64,000 bases of DNA from Siphonodentalium dalli. Its lineage: Eukaryota; Mollusca; Scaphopoda; Gadilida; Siphonodentaliidae. The stretch is from NCBI GenBank assembly GCA_032622095.1, contig CP136062.1:150968875-151032874 (forward strand), in the 5' to 3' direction. A program made the translations under genes and the position numbers. The notes beneath the pieces are model-generated. The model worked only from the letters and a program-made list of their open reading frames with translations. It had not been told where the DNA came from and made no database searches. The first letter of the stretch is position 1. Each line of letters opens with the position of its first letter. Below are positions 40,924-51,859 of the stretch, one piece after another.

Positions 40924-41633
40924 TATATTTCTTGAAAAACTGTAAATTATCCATATATGCATTAGTTTCTAGAATACTTGAACAAAATAAATAGCCTCCT
41001 CCCTCATCATCAATTTTCTCTATATTTAAATTGCCTGAGAATACAGGTATTTATTTTTAATGGCCAAAACGTCAATGATTCAGTAGTACACAATGTTATG
41101 ACATATTTGATAGCGAAGAGGTTAAAACATAAATGTTTTCAAGCAGTACAATGATAGTGCTGCCATCAAACATATGTACTTATTTATCCCGCTCTGGCGA
41201 TAGCACTGGTTATCTCCCTTGTGTTATTTTCCCTTTCTAGTGCTTATGATGATTGGCTGTTGCAACGTGTACATTTTTAGACTGTATTATTGTTGTTTAT
41301 TTATTTTTTCCACTCAGTTAAGATCATGTTTTGCTTATAATTATATGCTATATCAATTTATGTGAGACTAAATCAACTTAGTGCTTTTGATGATCGACTG
41401 CAGTAGATATTCAGGCAACATTTAAAGTCGTCATTCATAGATTATCCTTAATATATGTTTTAATTTCAATTTAACTAAAAACTAATGAAGTTTGAAAAAT
41501 AATATTATTTCTCTGAACTTTTAATCTTCTGCCTTGGCTTCTTAAGCTGTTGACAATCATAATTTTGTGCCTTTGCTGTGTGCTTTGAATATACTAGATT
41601 TCTCAATAACAGTAAATGAGGTGATGTGATATA

Positions 41634-41722
41634 CAGTAATGCCCTAAATAATCGACTCCTTAACCACAGCAGAATTATGGGTAATTTTTGTGGTTAAGGA
41701 GTCGAATATTTAGGGCATTCTG
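41634..41722. mobile_element. Mariner-type palindromic MITE, 89-bp internally deleted copy
   Basis: The ends CAGTAATGCCCTAAATAATC and TAGGGCATTCTG are bounded by TA at 41632-41633 and 41723-41724. Most of both arms and the loop are deleted: the left arm stops at ATTATGGGTAATTTTT and goes directly to the outer right arm. Confidence 0.9.
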
Positions 41723-41784
41723 TAGTTAAGGAACTTGTAAAGTAATTCACTGAGGTGTTTGTATTATTGAATAGTTTATACATT

Positions 41785-41850
41785 TTCTCTTTTCGTACAG
41801 TGCATATAGACGTAGTACTCTTTTCGTACAGTGCATACAGACGTAGTACT
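41785..41850 (+). repeat. Two-copy tandem repeat of about 31 bp
   Basis: CTCTTTTCGTACAGTGCATA followed by GACGTAGTA occurs twice. Confidence 0.75.
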
Positions 41851-42369
41851 GCCAAATGTGAACTGTATTTAGTGATTGTCATATTTTCATCCTGGTCGAA
41901 GAATGTCATATTGACGGTAAAGTAAAAATTTTAATTTTGGATAAGTTGAGGTGATTTCTATAGAATTTGGCGATTACTATTTATGAATGGTTACTTCGTC
42001 GAGATGATATGGATGATCTTTGGAAGAATCAGTTAGTTATTGAAATTAGAACATGTCAGATAATATATACCTATAATCTCATACTATACACTCATCTCAA
42101 GTGATTTGATGACTCTGCAGGTGACATCAGGTTCTCAAAGTCAATAAACATGCTCAACATTATTACTTTCGCAATGTTATATTAACAAGATGCCTCTAAT
42201 ACATGATTGAGCTGCTCTCTTATAGGGACTCAAGATCTTCGAGGTGGGTTCATACATAATAACATCATTCTTATAAAAGTTTGTAAAACAACTGTCATTA
42301 ACAAGTACATGTAAAATAGATGATTTGTTCTTATTATCATTATAGCTCTCCAATAATTAGTTTTTGCAT

Positions 42370-42670
42370 ATCAAAACCAATGTTACAAATGTAAACATTA
42401 CTGTTACAGTGGAAATGAAGGTGCAATTAATCCAATAAAGTACCAAAATTTAATCAAAACAACATTTGAAAAGGTCAAATCATTAAAAAATATTCTAAAA
42501 ATCAATTTGGACTAAATATTTGAACTAAAATTGATTAGCGATATTTGTTGACAAATCACTATTACATAATAATGAATACAAGAACAAAGTTTATCTATTT
42601 CTCCATGTTCTTCTTAGCGGTGATGTTTTTATAGACTTATATAAATTTTGCACATTTACCCACTGAGTAA
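42370..42670 (+). repeat. Interspersed repeat, copy A (partner at 54766-55075)
   Basis: Colinear with 54766-55075: TAAACATTACTGTTACAGTG, AGTACCAAAATTTAATCAAA, AAATATTCTAAAAATCA, TTTATCTATTTCTCCATGTT, CTTCTTAGCGGTGATGTTTT and TTTACCCACTG. Internally GTTGACAAATCACTATTAC pairs weakly with the opening word. About 300 bp; no clean target duplication was seen. Confidence 0.7.
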
Positions 42671-42683
42671 CTTGGGTCCCTAA

Positions 42684-43253
42684 GGCCAAAAAAAAAAAGT
42701 GTTTTGGTTCTCGGACAATTTTTTTCTTCCAATCAATGAGGGAGGGTTTTATTTTTATTTTTTATTTTTTTCTGCGCATAGTAAGCATGGACAAAGATAC
42801 CTTCCTCTGTCTAGTAATAACCAGAAAGGTAGAGGGAACTGTTATGCATATAAACTCATTTAGTCTTATATAAAAATGACATTGTACTACCAGTGTATGA
42901 CTGGGATTACCTAACAATATATAATGCCCCTGGCATTAACTACTGTTATTGTTGTCTAAAAACTGATACCGCCCCATTCTAATATGTGATCCTGAATTTA
43001 GTCCTGTGCCTTTCAATTGTATAAAGTTACAATTAGTGTAAGTTGTTCACAATGACTAATTGTAAGAAGAGCATGAGGATCAGCTAATCATTTTCTTAAT
43101 TGTAGTCATCTGCTTCATGTTGTAAGCCTGCAAGTCACTTTTTAACACATTACATGTTAGAGCTCAATGCACACTAATATTCAACACATATCTGCTATGG
43201 ACATGTTGATAAAATCCACAAAAAAAACAAAACCAAAACTTTTTTTTTGTGCC
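42684..43253. mobile_element. PIF/Harbinger-like non-autonomous element, 570 bp
   Basis: The left end GGCCAAAAAAAAAAAGTGTT (then TTGG) and the right end CCAAAACTTTTTTTTTGTGC(C) are flanked by TAA (42681-42683 and 43254-43256). The ends resemble those at 6541 and 12478. It starts just after repeat copy A. Confidence 0.65.
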
Positions 43254-43259
43254 TAAAGT

Positions 43260-43755
43260 TAACTAATTTATTCCGACAACTGTAATATGATGTAATATAT
43301 TGGAGGAAAGGATTATAAGCTGGAGTTGATTTAGTCTCGACGCTCATCCTCATAGGTTTATGCCCAGTTTGCGATTCTTATGATAGCTTATGTATCGCTC
43401 GTGAAAATGGAATGAATGTAAGTCTGAATGCTGTCTTATAAAGAAATGAATGCTGATTTATCTAACGTGGATCATATCTCTAATAACCCTGGATGACCAG
43501 ATATGGTCGAAGCAGGACACATTAACAAATGTTCCGCCTCCAGTAAGAAAAAGTGTCTTTGATTGGTCAGAGAGCTACGCAACATATCCCATGTTTACGT
43601 CTAGAGCCGTCTACATAAGGGAAACCAAGACAACCGTTGCATCATCTCGCGCTGGCCTGCTCTTTCATGACGTCGTTTGCGTTGAAAATATTATGGAGAG
43701 CAATAGGAGATTTTTTTGTTAAATTGCTATGAATGACCAGGACTGTCGGCAGAAC
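43260..43755. other. Intergenic stretch with an unconvincing open frame
   Basis: An open frame of 90 codons at 43450-43722 lacks recognisable family features, and I see no supporting splice structure. The sequence is slightly less AT-rich than its surroundings. I do not call a gene. Confidence 0.4.
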
Positions 43756-43756
43756 A

Positions 43757-43895
43757 TATACGTTATTGTGGTGGATTGACGGTAACATGGCGTGACATTG
43801 ACGGCTTAGAGCCTATGTTCAACCTCATAAACATAATAATAAATTCCAAGCCGTTAATGTCAATGATTACCATTAATCCACCATAATAACTTATA
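43757..43895. repeat. Palindromic element, about 135 bp
   Basis: Left: GTTATTGTGGTGGATTGACG, GTAACATGGCGTGACATTGA, CGGCTT. Right: AAGCCGTTAATGTCAATGAT, TACCATTAATCCACCATAAT, AAC. Imperfect arms of about 45 bp flank a loop of about 40 bp. Confidence 0.75.
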
Positions 43896-43899
43896 ATCT

Positions 43900-45330
43900 A
43901 CGGCCATATGTTTGAATCATGTCTGTTTTTACTCAGTGGATGCAGTTTATTTCTATATAACTACTTCTTCAATTAAATTGTGATGAATTGACCACACCAA
44001 CAATTTCAGGTAATTCTCGATATATGTTCCAACAATTAGCTCAGTCCGCTTTCAGCTGCTGGCATCACGGCAATTAATTGAATTGAAAGAAAGTCACATC
44101 TTGATTGGCAGAGAGTTTGTCTGAGAAATGATATGTGTAATATGGGCGTCAGTCAAATATTTTCCATAACACATAATGCGTATAGACATTTTTTTTTTCC
44201 TTTTTCTTCCATTGACCTTTCTAGGAAACATTTATACATAGTATATCTAGTACATGTACGTGTACAGACATATCAATTTGCAAAAAATATTAATAGTATA
44301 TTTTTTCCACCTTAATATCATTACTGTTTTGAATTTTCATCAGTATACTACATATAACTCCAATTTGATTCACGAACATACACACATGTGATAATTTTTG
44401 CCAAAGGCTTCGAAGCCGATATTGCACTAACTACCATTAGATTGATCTGCTTGTCTGACAAACTACCATAATTATACATCACTCAGACATGGTCATGGGG
44501 GTACATTTAGTTGAGGGTGTGGAAGGGGGTGGGATGTTTCCGAGGGGGTAGGGTTGTGTGGATGGTGATATGATTAACATATTGGATGTTTTTGTGGCAT
44601 TATTTGCCATTGTTATTTATCGCCATATTCTAGGTATTATGTGGCATTATTTACCATTGTCATTTATCTAATATTCTAGGTATTTGATATATGAGCAAGC
44701 GAAAACTTATCTCGGTATGCACTTTCGAGCTTTTATATACTTCTAAAAAAATGTTGAAAGCACAATAATAGTACGGGGGGTCGTGGCGTAGTGTGGGGGT
44801 GGGTTTATATGAAAAATGAAAAGAAGCTTGCAATTTAATAAGAGTAGCCGTCTGCTTATTTGGATCCCGATGGTACTTGTATGTGAATATTTGCATTTTG
44901 CACATCACAAAGACACATGGGTTTACGTGTACACAAGCATATTAGATTGATCTGACGTCTGATGTTTATTACCTAGATTCCTGTTCTTGGAAGCCCACTG
45001 AGTAAAAATACAGATATAAAGTCTGACTGACTATTGTTCCAAAGAGTTCCTGGTTTCCTGAAGCACATTTACTCTTTATCGGAAAGTAGTGCTTTCTAAA
45101 TGGTCTAATAAAATCTTTCTGCAGTCACCCGCTGCGTAAAACCATTGCCATGATGAATCTGAATGTTGTGGAAGAATTCCTGTTTTTGAAGCACTTTTTG
45201 CTCTTCATCTAGAAGACTTAGTGTCACTTTTGATTGGTCTCAAAAATCTTTCTGCATGTATTGTATGGTGGGGAGATTTCATTCAGTGCAATTCATTGAT
45301 GTACCTTTAAAGAAACCTCCGTGACCCTTT
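43900..45330. other. Intergenic, nothing recognised
   Basis: AT-rich DNA with G-rich tracts near 44500-44560 and 44775-44810 and a short direct duplication (TGTGGCATTATTTGCCATTG and TGTGGCATTATTTACCATTG near 44590 and 44640). Two similar blocks near 45050 and 45165 (TTCCTG ... TTGAAGCAC..TTT..CTCTT.ATC) form a diverged duplication of about 120 bp. No gene. Confidence 0.5.
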
Positions 45331-45331
45331 C

Positions 45332-45585
45332 CAAGCCTTGAAATAGTGTGTCTGTCATTTGCAGAATGAGGTCCCCAGAGGGTGAATTTAGTGATGCTAC
45401 CATGCATAGCGGGCTAGCATCACCAAATTCACCCTCTGGGAACCTCATTCTGCTGAGGTGTAAGCAGAATGAGGTCCCCAGAGGGTGAATTTGGTGATGC
45501 TAGCCCGCTATGCAGGGTAGCATCACTAAATTCACCCTCTGGGGACCTCATTCTGCAAATGACAGACACCCTATTTCAAGGCTTG
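45332..45585. mobile_element. hAT-like hairpin MITE, compact 254-bp form
   Basis: The same length and layout as 38931-39184: ends CAAGCCTTGAAATAGTGTGT and CTATTTCAAGGCTTG, two hairpins and the same short joint CATTCTGCTGAGGTGTAAGC. The flanking 8-mers (ACCCTTTC and GTACTGAC) differ, so the flanks have changed since insertion. Confidence 0.87.
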
Positions 45586-45773
45586 GTACTGACATTACTA
45601 TGGAGAAATTATATAGGAAAAGCGTTTTACAATAAATTTGTGCTTTTGGTGTAATGTTGGTGAATAAACTTCGAAAACTATGAGAATGGAACTATAAGTA
45701 TTGGTTGATATTTTGACTTTCATTGGGTTATGAAGATAGTTGATCAGTCAGCAAATATCATAAATTGTTACTG

Positions 45774-45897
45774 GGATTCACTAACTGATCAACTGCATTC
45801 ATGCCCAGATGGCAGTCAAATTGTTATCATTCAAGGGATTCACTAACTGATCAACTAAATTCATGCCCAGATGGCAGTCAAATTGTTATCATTCAAT
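45774..45897 (+). repeat. 62-bp tandem duplication
   Basis: Two nearly identical 62-bp units starting GGGATTCACTAACTGATCAA and ending TTGTTATCATTCAA. They differ mainly at CTGCATTC versus CTAAATTC. Confidence 0.92.
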
Positions 45898-45999
45898 CCT
45901 GAAATGCAATTATCATGTGAATTGGGTTGTTACACAAGATTGTGTAATGGTATGAACATGATCTAAGACTGATATTTGATGTGTAGTTGGGATATTGAA

Positions 46000-46248
46000 C
46001 CCTTCCATGACTGGAGCTTCCGGAAATCTTGTGAAAACCCTGTGCCAATGCATTCTCTTATATATGCTAGTCTCCCATAGCGCACCTTGCATATATATGA
46101 GAATGCATTGGCCTAACAATATTTACTTTGTAAGCTATTGCATTCTTTTATATATATAAGGCTCCCTATGAGAGATTTGCAAATATAAGAGAATGCACTG
46201 GCACAGGGTATTTAATGCTGCACCAGCACAGCTCCCATCATGAAAGGG
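46000..46248. mobile_element. TTAA MITE with two hairpins (CATGACTGGAGC family)
   Basis: 249 bp; the right flank is TTAA at 46249-46252, while the left flank reads TGAA. The ends are CCCTTCCATGACTGGAGCTT and ATCATGAAAGGG. Hairpins lie at about 46043-46112 and 46132-46202. GCTGCACCAGCACAGCTCCC near the right end is the complement of the left part of 28607. Confidence 0.82.
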
Positions 46249-46334
46249 TTAATTGAAGGTGATAAGACACAGTTCTGGGTAAACCCAACTCGAATAGCTA
46301 TGCAATACATAGGCAGGAGAAAATGCCAGTGTTT

Positions 46335-46475
46335 TCTATTACCACCAGAAATCATAACGTCAGTGTCATCCAATCACAAAATTTATTAGAAAAGCGATAC
46401 AGTGGATTGCAGCCAATCAGGCGATTGTCGGAATCCCAATACAGCAGTAGATTCGCCACATACCTAAAAATAGGG
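46335..46475 (+). repeat. Interspersed repeat (partner of 26701 and 4700)
   Basis: TTACCACCAGAAATCATAAC, CAGTGTCATCCAATCAC, AAAGCGATACAGTGGATTGC, AGCCAATCAGGCGATTGTCG and TAGATTCGCCACATACCTAA are colinear with the - strand of 26701-26851. About 140 bp. Confidence 0.65.
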
Positions 46476-46624
46476 CCAGTTTGAAGCATCAAATATACAG
46501 GCAATATTCATAAAGCTATGTCTGCTATGTCATCATACTGCATGAGAAGTTATTTATAGCAACACAGAGCTATTTGGTAATAGAAATCACCAGCATTTTC
46601 TCCAGATTCAGTATTGCATAGCTA

Positions 46625-46769
46625 CAGTAATGTCCTAAATAATCGACTCCTTAACCATAGCAGAATTATGGGTAATTTTTCAGGCTTGTTGCCATATTTC
46701 CGACTAAATCCTGAAAAATTACCCATAATTCTGCTATGGTTAAGGAGTCGATTATTTAGGGCATTACTG
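46625..46769. mobile_element. Mariner-type palindromic MITE, 145-bp copy
   Basis: The ends CAGTAATGTCCTAAATAATC and TAGGGCATTACTG are bounded by TA at 46623-46624 and 46770-46771. The outer arms pair almost perfectly; the loop region is reduced to GGCTTGTTGCCATATTTCC. Confidence 0.92.
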
Positions 46770-47089
46770 TATTCGAGTCGGGGTTTACCCAGCTGGACAA
46801 GACATTGCAAGACATTTGTAGCATAAACACATTTTCTGGCTGAAGGAAATTGATCTGATTATTTATGTTCTTTATACTGATCAGTTTTCACCATGTGCCA
46901 AAACGCGATGATGTGTGCCTTTTCTAGAAAGGTTATTTTTTCTCACTAATGGATAAGGTTTTACGATTTAACATTGCTGTAATATTTATTGCTTAGACAA
47001 TTTTTATTTCTGATGCTTGACTTTTTTGGACAAGGAGGATCTTTCCATATTTAAAGCATGGGTGCAGCATAAACCTCGATAACCTTTAT

Positions 47090-47505
47090 GTTTAGGCCTC
47101 AAAATATGGTGCCGGTCATTTGCAGAATGAGGTCCCCAGAGGGTGAATTTAGTGACGCTACCCTGCCTAGCGGGCTAGCTTCACCAAATTCATCCTCTTG
47201 GGACCTCATTCTGGGAAATATCTATAGTCTCAAATTGGTATGGGCTTTAGTTACTTTTTCCCTTCTGGAAGTTTCTATATCCCCTAATTTGCAGAAGTTA
47301 AAATTAATTATCGAGGAGACTAATGGGTGAAATTCACCAACTTCAACTGGGAACTTCAATCTGATCTTAGATCTCCCAGCAGTTGAGGCCTAAGCAGAAT
47401 GAGGTTCCCAGAAGGTGAATTTGGTAATGCTATCCCCTGCGCGGGATAGCATCACTAAATTCACCCTCTTGGGACCTCGGTATGCAAATGTCAGGCATAC
47501 TATTT
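47090..47505. mobile_element. hAT-like hairpin MITE
   Basis: Two hairpins (47121-47215 and 47395-47488) and the middle block (TTTCTATATCCCCTAATTTG) are clear. The ends are eroded (GGCCTCAAAATATGGTGCCG on the left, GGCATACTATTTCAAG on the right). Confidence 0.75.
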
Positions 47506-47703
47506 CAAGTTAAGTTCATAATCCCTTTTTTTACGCACTTTACTCTGCGTCCCTCCTGGCTCCCATATTGTCGGGTAATCCTTGGTATTTTTTTGCACTT
47601 TTCGACACTACAGATCCGTTTTATATTTTTGCACCAGCTTTAGGACAATATTTAACATGGACAGACATCTTTACGAGTGTTTTCTAATCTCATCACTGTC
47701 TAT

Positions 47704-48240
47704 TAACCCTTTCTATACTAAATGGACTCTCCCACTCAGTTATAAAAGTATACATTGGAATGGTCTATTCATTTTGAGGGATGTTCATGATAAATTAGCA
47801 GACAACAAGCAAGACGAAAATATTATAATTAACCTTTAACCCTTTCTATACTAAAATGACTCTCCCACTCAGTTATAAAAGTATACATTGGAATATGCAT
47901 CTGGAGGAGTGTTCAGGAAAAATGAGCTGACGACAGATAATAAAAGTTCAGAAGGAGTCCTATTTATTAACCCTTTGAGTGCCAGGGGCCGATCTCATCG
48001 GTCCTAAACCTACAAAATAAGTCTGTTAAAGAATATAAGAATAAATTATTAAAATTGTAAAAAATTGTAAAAAAAATATAAAATAAATAATAATGTTAGG
48101 CCAATGCATTCTCTTATATATGCGAGGCGACCTATGGTCGACTCGCATATATAAGAGAATGCATTGGCACAGGGTATATGGGTTGATACAAAAATCGACC
48201 TGGCACTCAAAGGGTTAAGGGAAATGTAATACGGTCAACA
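47704..48240 (+). mobile_element. TTAA MITEs (CCCTTTCTATACT family), two in tandem, the second carrying an insertion
   Basis: A first copy starts TTAACCCTTTCTATACTAAA at 47704 and stops near 47833. A second begins with the same end at 47837 and runs to TTTATTAA at 47970, where the element at 47971-48214 is inserted. It resumes with GGGAAATGTAATACGG after the second TTAA. In the intact order (31616 copy) TTTATTGAGGGAAATG is continuous. Right ends are missing. Confidence 0.75.
47971..48214. mobile_element. TTAA MITE with one hairpin (CCCTTTCAGTGCC family)
   Basis: 244 bp between TTAA at 47967-47970 and 48215-48218. The ends are CCCTTTGAGTGCCAGG and CCTGGCACTCAAAGGG. It contains GCCGATCTCATCGG, the A-rich lead-in with GTTAAAGAATATAAG, one 69-bp hairpin (48095-48163) and ATATGGGTTGATACAAAAAT. 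Confidence 0.9.
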
Positions 48241-48251
48241 AACGGGTGACA

Positions 48252-48716
48252 CAAGCATGGATTTAATGTGTCTAACATTTGCAGAATGATGTCCCCAGAG
48301 GGTGAATTTAGTGATGCTATCCCGCACAGTGGGCTAGCATCACTAAATTCACCCTCTGGTGACCTCATTCTGCCGCTTTGGCATCATCTTCTCTGGAATG
48401 TTTCTTCATTATCATCAAATTTCTATAGAAACTTCTTCACAGATTCTATATATATTTTAGTTTAGTTTCTCTCTACCCCCAAATTGGCAGACGAAACATT
48501 GCATAATTGAGGCTCCCAATGGGTGTACATTACAATATTCACCATTTTTGGAACTTCAATCTGAGTCTCTGTCTCACATAGTAGATGAGGCCATGCAGAA
48601 TGAGGTCCCCAGATGGTGAATTTAGTGATGCTAGCCTGCTGTATGGGATAGCGTCACTAAATTCACCCTCTGGAGACCTCATTCTGCAAATGAAAGGCAC
48701 ACTAAACTCAGGCTTG
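48252..48716. mobile_element. hAT-like hairpin MITE, complete copy with 8-bp target duplication
   Basis: 465 bp with perfect 8-bp flanks GGGTGACA (48244-48251 and 48717-48724). The ends are CAAGCATGGATTTAATGTGT and ACACTAAACTCAGGCTTG. Hairpins lie at 48280-48373 and 48596-48690. The middle block includes GGCAGACGAAACATTGCATA and CCCAATGGGTGTACATTAC. Best full-length reference copy in the window. Confidence 0.92.
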
Positions 48717-48802
48717 GGGTGACATCAAATACATTGTGATACATATCATTGATCATGCCTAACAAGGAAAGCATTATAGCATAGGTCGTCTGTTGCTTAT
48801 TA

Positions 48803-48906
48803 TCAGAACATTTCTTATGGGATAACTATTCATCAATGAGTGTTTAGTATATAAAAGATTAATAAGGTAACTACTCATCAATGAGTGTTTAGTATAGAAC
48901 GGGTTA
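48803..48906 (+). repeat. Right-end fragments of the CCCTTTCTATACT TTAA family
   Basis: TTATTATCAGAACATTTC, GGATAACTATTCATCAATGA and TGTTTAGTATA, then a second partial copy ending TTTAGTATAGAACGGGTTAA. This is a two-unit version of the 68-bp array at 31757. Confidence 0.75.
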
Positions 48907-48937
48907 AAACACGATAGACAAATCATTCCTATATTAT

Positions 48938-49016
48938 CATGATGTAAGTTACATGAAATGATTATGATGTATGTTACATGAAATGATTATGATGTATGTT
49001 ACATGAAATGATCATG
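48938..49016 (+). repeat. 25-bp tandem repeat, about three units
   Basis: ATGATGTATGTTACATGAAA repeated with TGATT linkers. Each unit contains the palindromic word TGTTACATGAAAT or a variant. Confidence 0.88.
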
Positions 49017-49130
49017 CGTGGTTTTGTTCATGTTTACAGAATCCGTGAGGTGACCTAGCTGCTTGATATGTTGAAATCAGTTCAGAGTGAAAATAAAAAA
49101 AATACTTGCAATCACCATTCGTATCATACA

Positions 49131-49505
49131 GGCCTAGCCTAATTATAGTGTACCTGTCATTTGCAGAATGAGGTCCACAGAGGGTGAATTTAGTGACGCT
49201 ATCCCACATATCGGGCTAGCATCACTAAATTCACCCACTGATGACCTCATTCTGCATGGTGTCATATGCTATCGGAGACAGACTCAGATTGAAGTTCTCA
49301 AAAGGTGAATATTGTGATGTTCACACATTGGGAACCTCCATTATGCAATGTGCCAATTTGGGGATATAGAGAAACTAGACTAAAATGAAATAGAATCTAT
49401 TTGAAGTGAATTTAGTGATACTAGCCCGCTATGCGGGATAGCTACACTAAATTCACCCTCTGGCGACCTCATTCTGGAAATGACAGGCACACTAAACTCA
49501 GACTT
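49131..49505. mobile_element. hAT-like hairpin MITE, partly deleted
   Basis: The first hairpin (49164-49256) is intact. The middle block is present (CAGATTGAAGTTCTCAAAAG, TGTTCACACATTGGGAACCT). The second hairpin lacks its outer left arm (it begins at GAAGTGAATTTAGTGATACT). The right end is CACACTAAACTCAGACTTG. Confidence 0.75.
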
Positions 49506-49576
49506 GTACTGTGACATGAACAAGATATCTCGCTTGTGAAATTCACTCAAAGAGATCATGATCAAAATACATAGAG

Positions 49577-49730
49577 AACACCAACAGTTTTTGTTTGAAT
49601 ACCAAAATATCTCATTCGTGTCTGGGAAGAAATATAGAATTTTCACGACAGCTGCGAGTGAAAATTGGATATTTCTTTCCAGACACGAATGAGATGTTTC
49701 AGGTTTTCAAACAAAAATTGTTGATGTTCT
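49577..49730. repeat. Palindromic element, about 150 bp
   Basis: Left: CACCAACAGTTTTTGTTTGA, ATACCAAAATATCTCATTCG, TGTCTGGGAAGAAATATAGA. The right arm is the near complement, ending AAACAAAAATTGTTGATG, with a small loop around ACGACAGCTGCGAG. Confidence 0.8.
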
Positions 49731-50020
49731 TTTTATTATATGCGCGTTATTAATATATATCTGGTTGACCCAAATTTCTAACATGAATTTTACATGATCA
49801 GCTGATAGGTAGCAAACTGCTTTCAAGTGAGGACATCATGGCATCTTTTGGCAAGCTAGAGTGAAATATTAAAAAGCTATAATGGAATAACAAAATGAGA
49901 TTTCACAGTTTTCACTGTGGCATCTAAGAGATAAATACGACAATTTATGTTTCGGTAATTTTCGGCTATTTTATAGGCAAGCATACAATAAAATTTGATT
50001 ATCGCGTGATTGCTTTATGT

Positions 50021-50189
50021 GAGCCTGCAAATAGCGTGTCTGTCATTTGCAGAATGAAGTCCCCAGAGGGTGAATTTAGTGATTCACACTCTGGGGACCT
50101 CATTCTGCAAATGACAGATGCGGGCTAGCATCACTAAATTCACCCTCTGGGGACCTCATTCTGCAAATGACATGCTATTTGCAGGCTTG
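50021..50189. mobile_element. hAT-like hairpin MITE, rearranged compact copy
   Basis: The ends GAGCCTGCAAATAGCGTGTC and GCTATTTGCAGGCTTG enclose a first hairpin reduced to its outer arms, then a half hairpin (GCGGGCTAGCATCACTAAAT ... CATTCTGCAAATGACA). The CATTCTGCAAATGACA terminus word occurs twice. Confidence 0.75.
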
Positions 50190-50299
50190 TTGCTATATCA
50201 AAGCACGTTTTCAGTTTGGTTGCTGAGGGTTGATTTTGCTCATAGAAATCATGATAAAAATAGAAGCTCATTATTACATGATTGTACATGAGATATCAA

Positions 50300-50760
50300 A
50301 CAGAGTTGCAGTTCGGTTGCTGACTGTTGATCTTGCTCATATGAATTCGGTCATATAAATCATGATGAGGCCAAGGAAAATTAAATGTGTGGTTGGGGTA
50401 GGGGGACCAGCCTAGAGGTTTCAATTTGGGAGAAGTCACTTCTCCTTGTTTGATTATTAGGGAGACGTGGACCATTATCAGGGAGAAGTAACAATGGCTG
50501 AAGTTCAATTTACACCCCCCCCCCCCCAATATCGCCCGCCTATGATCCAATATGTATTATGTAACATATGAGCCCATTTATGAAACCATTATAGTGAGTA
50601 ACAACTCCATTATAATCAGGAAATGTACTTTAAATGTACTGTTGGGACATATGTATACTGGTATATGAGAGAAAAGTCACTTCTCCCTGGGACAAAAATC
50701 GGGAGAAGTAGCACATTTTAGGGAGACTATCTCCCAAGTCGCCCTCTAGGCTTGTCTGTG
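50300..50760. repeat. GGGAGAAGT-containing repeats
   Basis: The words GGGAGAAGTCACTTCTCCTT, GGGAGACGTGG and GGGAGAAGTAACAATG near 50430-50490 recur as GAAAAGTCACTTCTCCCTGG and CGGGAGAAGTAGC near 50670-50710. They form an inverted and direct pattern around a poly-C tract at about 50515-50527. Diverged element of unknown type. Confidence 0.45.
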
Positions 50761-51105
50761 GGTTGGGGTTTCAAATCAGAAAAAAATTAGGGTCAGTAGG
50801 TAGGCTTAAAAAAGTTATTTTATAATTAATTTTTGTTTCCTATTTCGACATATTATTATGGCTTTTCATGTTATATTTTATTTACAAGATAGAGTTAAAA
50901 AAATTGTTTATCTTTGTATACAACTTTAATAAAACACAATGTTTTACTGAGAATCAACAAATTCTGATGTTTTTTTTTTTTCATAAAATGTTTACCAAAA
51001 AATAATTTCAGAGTTTTACTTGAAAACCAGGAAAACAGATTTAGGCTTAAAATAGGGTCGGCAGGGTAACCCCAACCACATATATTTTTTTCTTTGGCCT
51101 GAAGA
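50760..51105. mobile_element. PIF/Harbinger-like element, short or degraded copy
   Basis: The inner inverted pair GGTTGGGGTTTCAAATCAG with AGGGTCAGTAGGTAGGC on the left and AGGGTCGGCAGGGTAACCCC on the right matches the layout next to the ends at 6541 and 12478. The right terminus TTTTTTTCTTTGGCC is present; the left GGCC terminus is missing. Confidence 0.5.
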
Positions 51106-51519
51106 TACTAGGTCACTGCTGCTTGATTTCTATATGAGTTGTTGAACGCACATTTTCAGTTTGGTTGTTGAGAGAGATATGTTCTTGCCTGGCCGTGTAT
51201 TGAATCTAGTCGATATTCCATGTACAGGACATGCGTTGCCTGTCTCGCATAATTGTACTGTTTATTCACATATATCTCATATATTACCATATCTTACTGC
51301 AATACGATATGACTCAATATACTCGCTCCAATTTCATGGCTCACATTCTCTTTCTAGCAAAGTGAGAATATAGGCCACACATATAATGCTTCTTTCGATT
51401 AACTCATTTAGTCCCAAGGCTGAATGTATTTGCCCTATTCCAGGACTAAACAGATCAGACATAAACTAATATCCAGTAATTAGAGCCTATAATCCAGATG
51501 CAGGTTAATCAAATTTTAA

Positions 51520-51777
51520 GCCTTTCAAGATGGGAACTGTGCTGGTGCAGCATTAAAGATCCTGTGCCAGTGCATTCTCTTATATATGCTAGTCTCCATA
51601 GGGACCCTCGCATATATATAAGAGAATACATTGGCCTAATAATATTTACCTTGACCTTGTAAACCAGTGCATTCACTTATATATGCGAGGGTCCCTATGG
51701 GAGACTTGCTTATATAAGAGAATGCACTAGTACAGGATATTTAATGCTGCACCAGTGTAGCTCCCATCACAAAAGGG
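51520..51777. mobile_element. TTAA MITE with two hairpins (CTTTCAAGATGGG family)
   Basis: 258 bp between TTAA at 51516-51519 and 51778-51781. It contains GTGCTGGTGCAGCATTAAAG near the left and the complement near the right. Hairpins lie at about 51567-51637 and 51664-51734 with loop words CTCCATAGGGACC and GGTCCCTATGGGAGA. Confidence 0.85.
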
Positions 51778-51859
51778 TTAAAAGATTAATCGTCTATTGA
51801 AAAAACATACATCACAGCTGTAACAGTGTGTTGTTTTAAAAATAGCCAGGAAATTTTCA

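Noticed and set aside
43450-43722. 90-codon open frame in the downstream region
   Set aside because: No recognisable domain, signal or splice support; length is not exceptional for this base composition.
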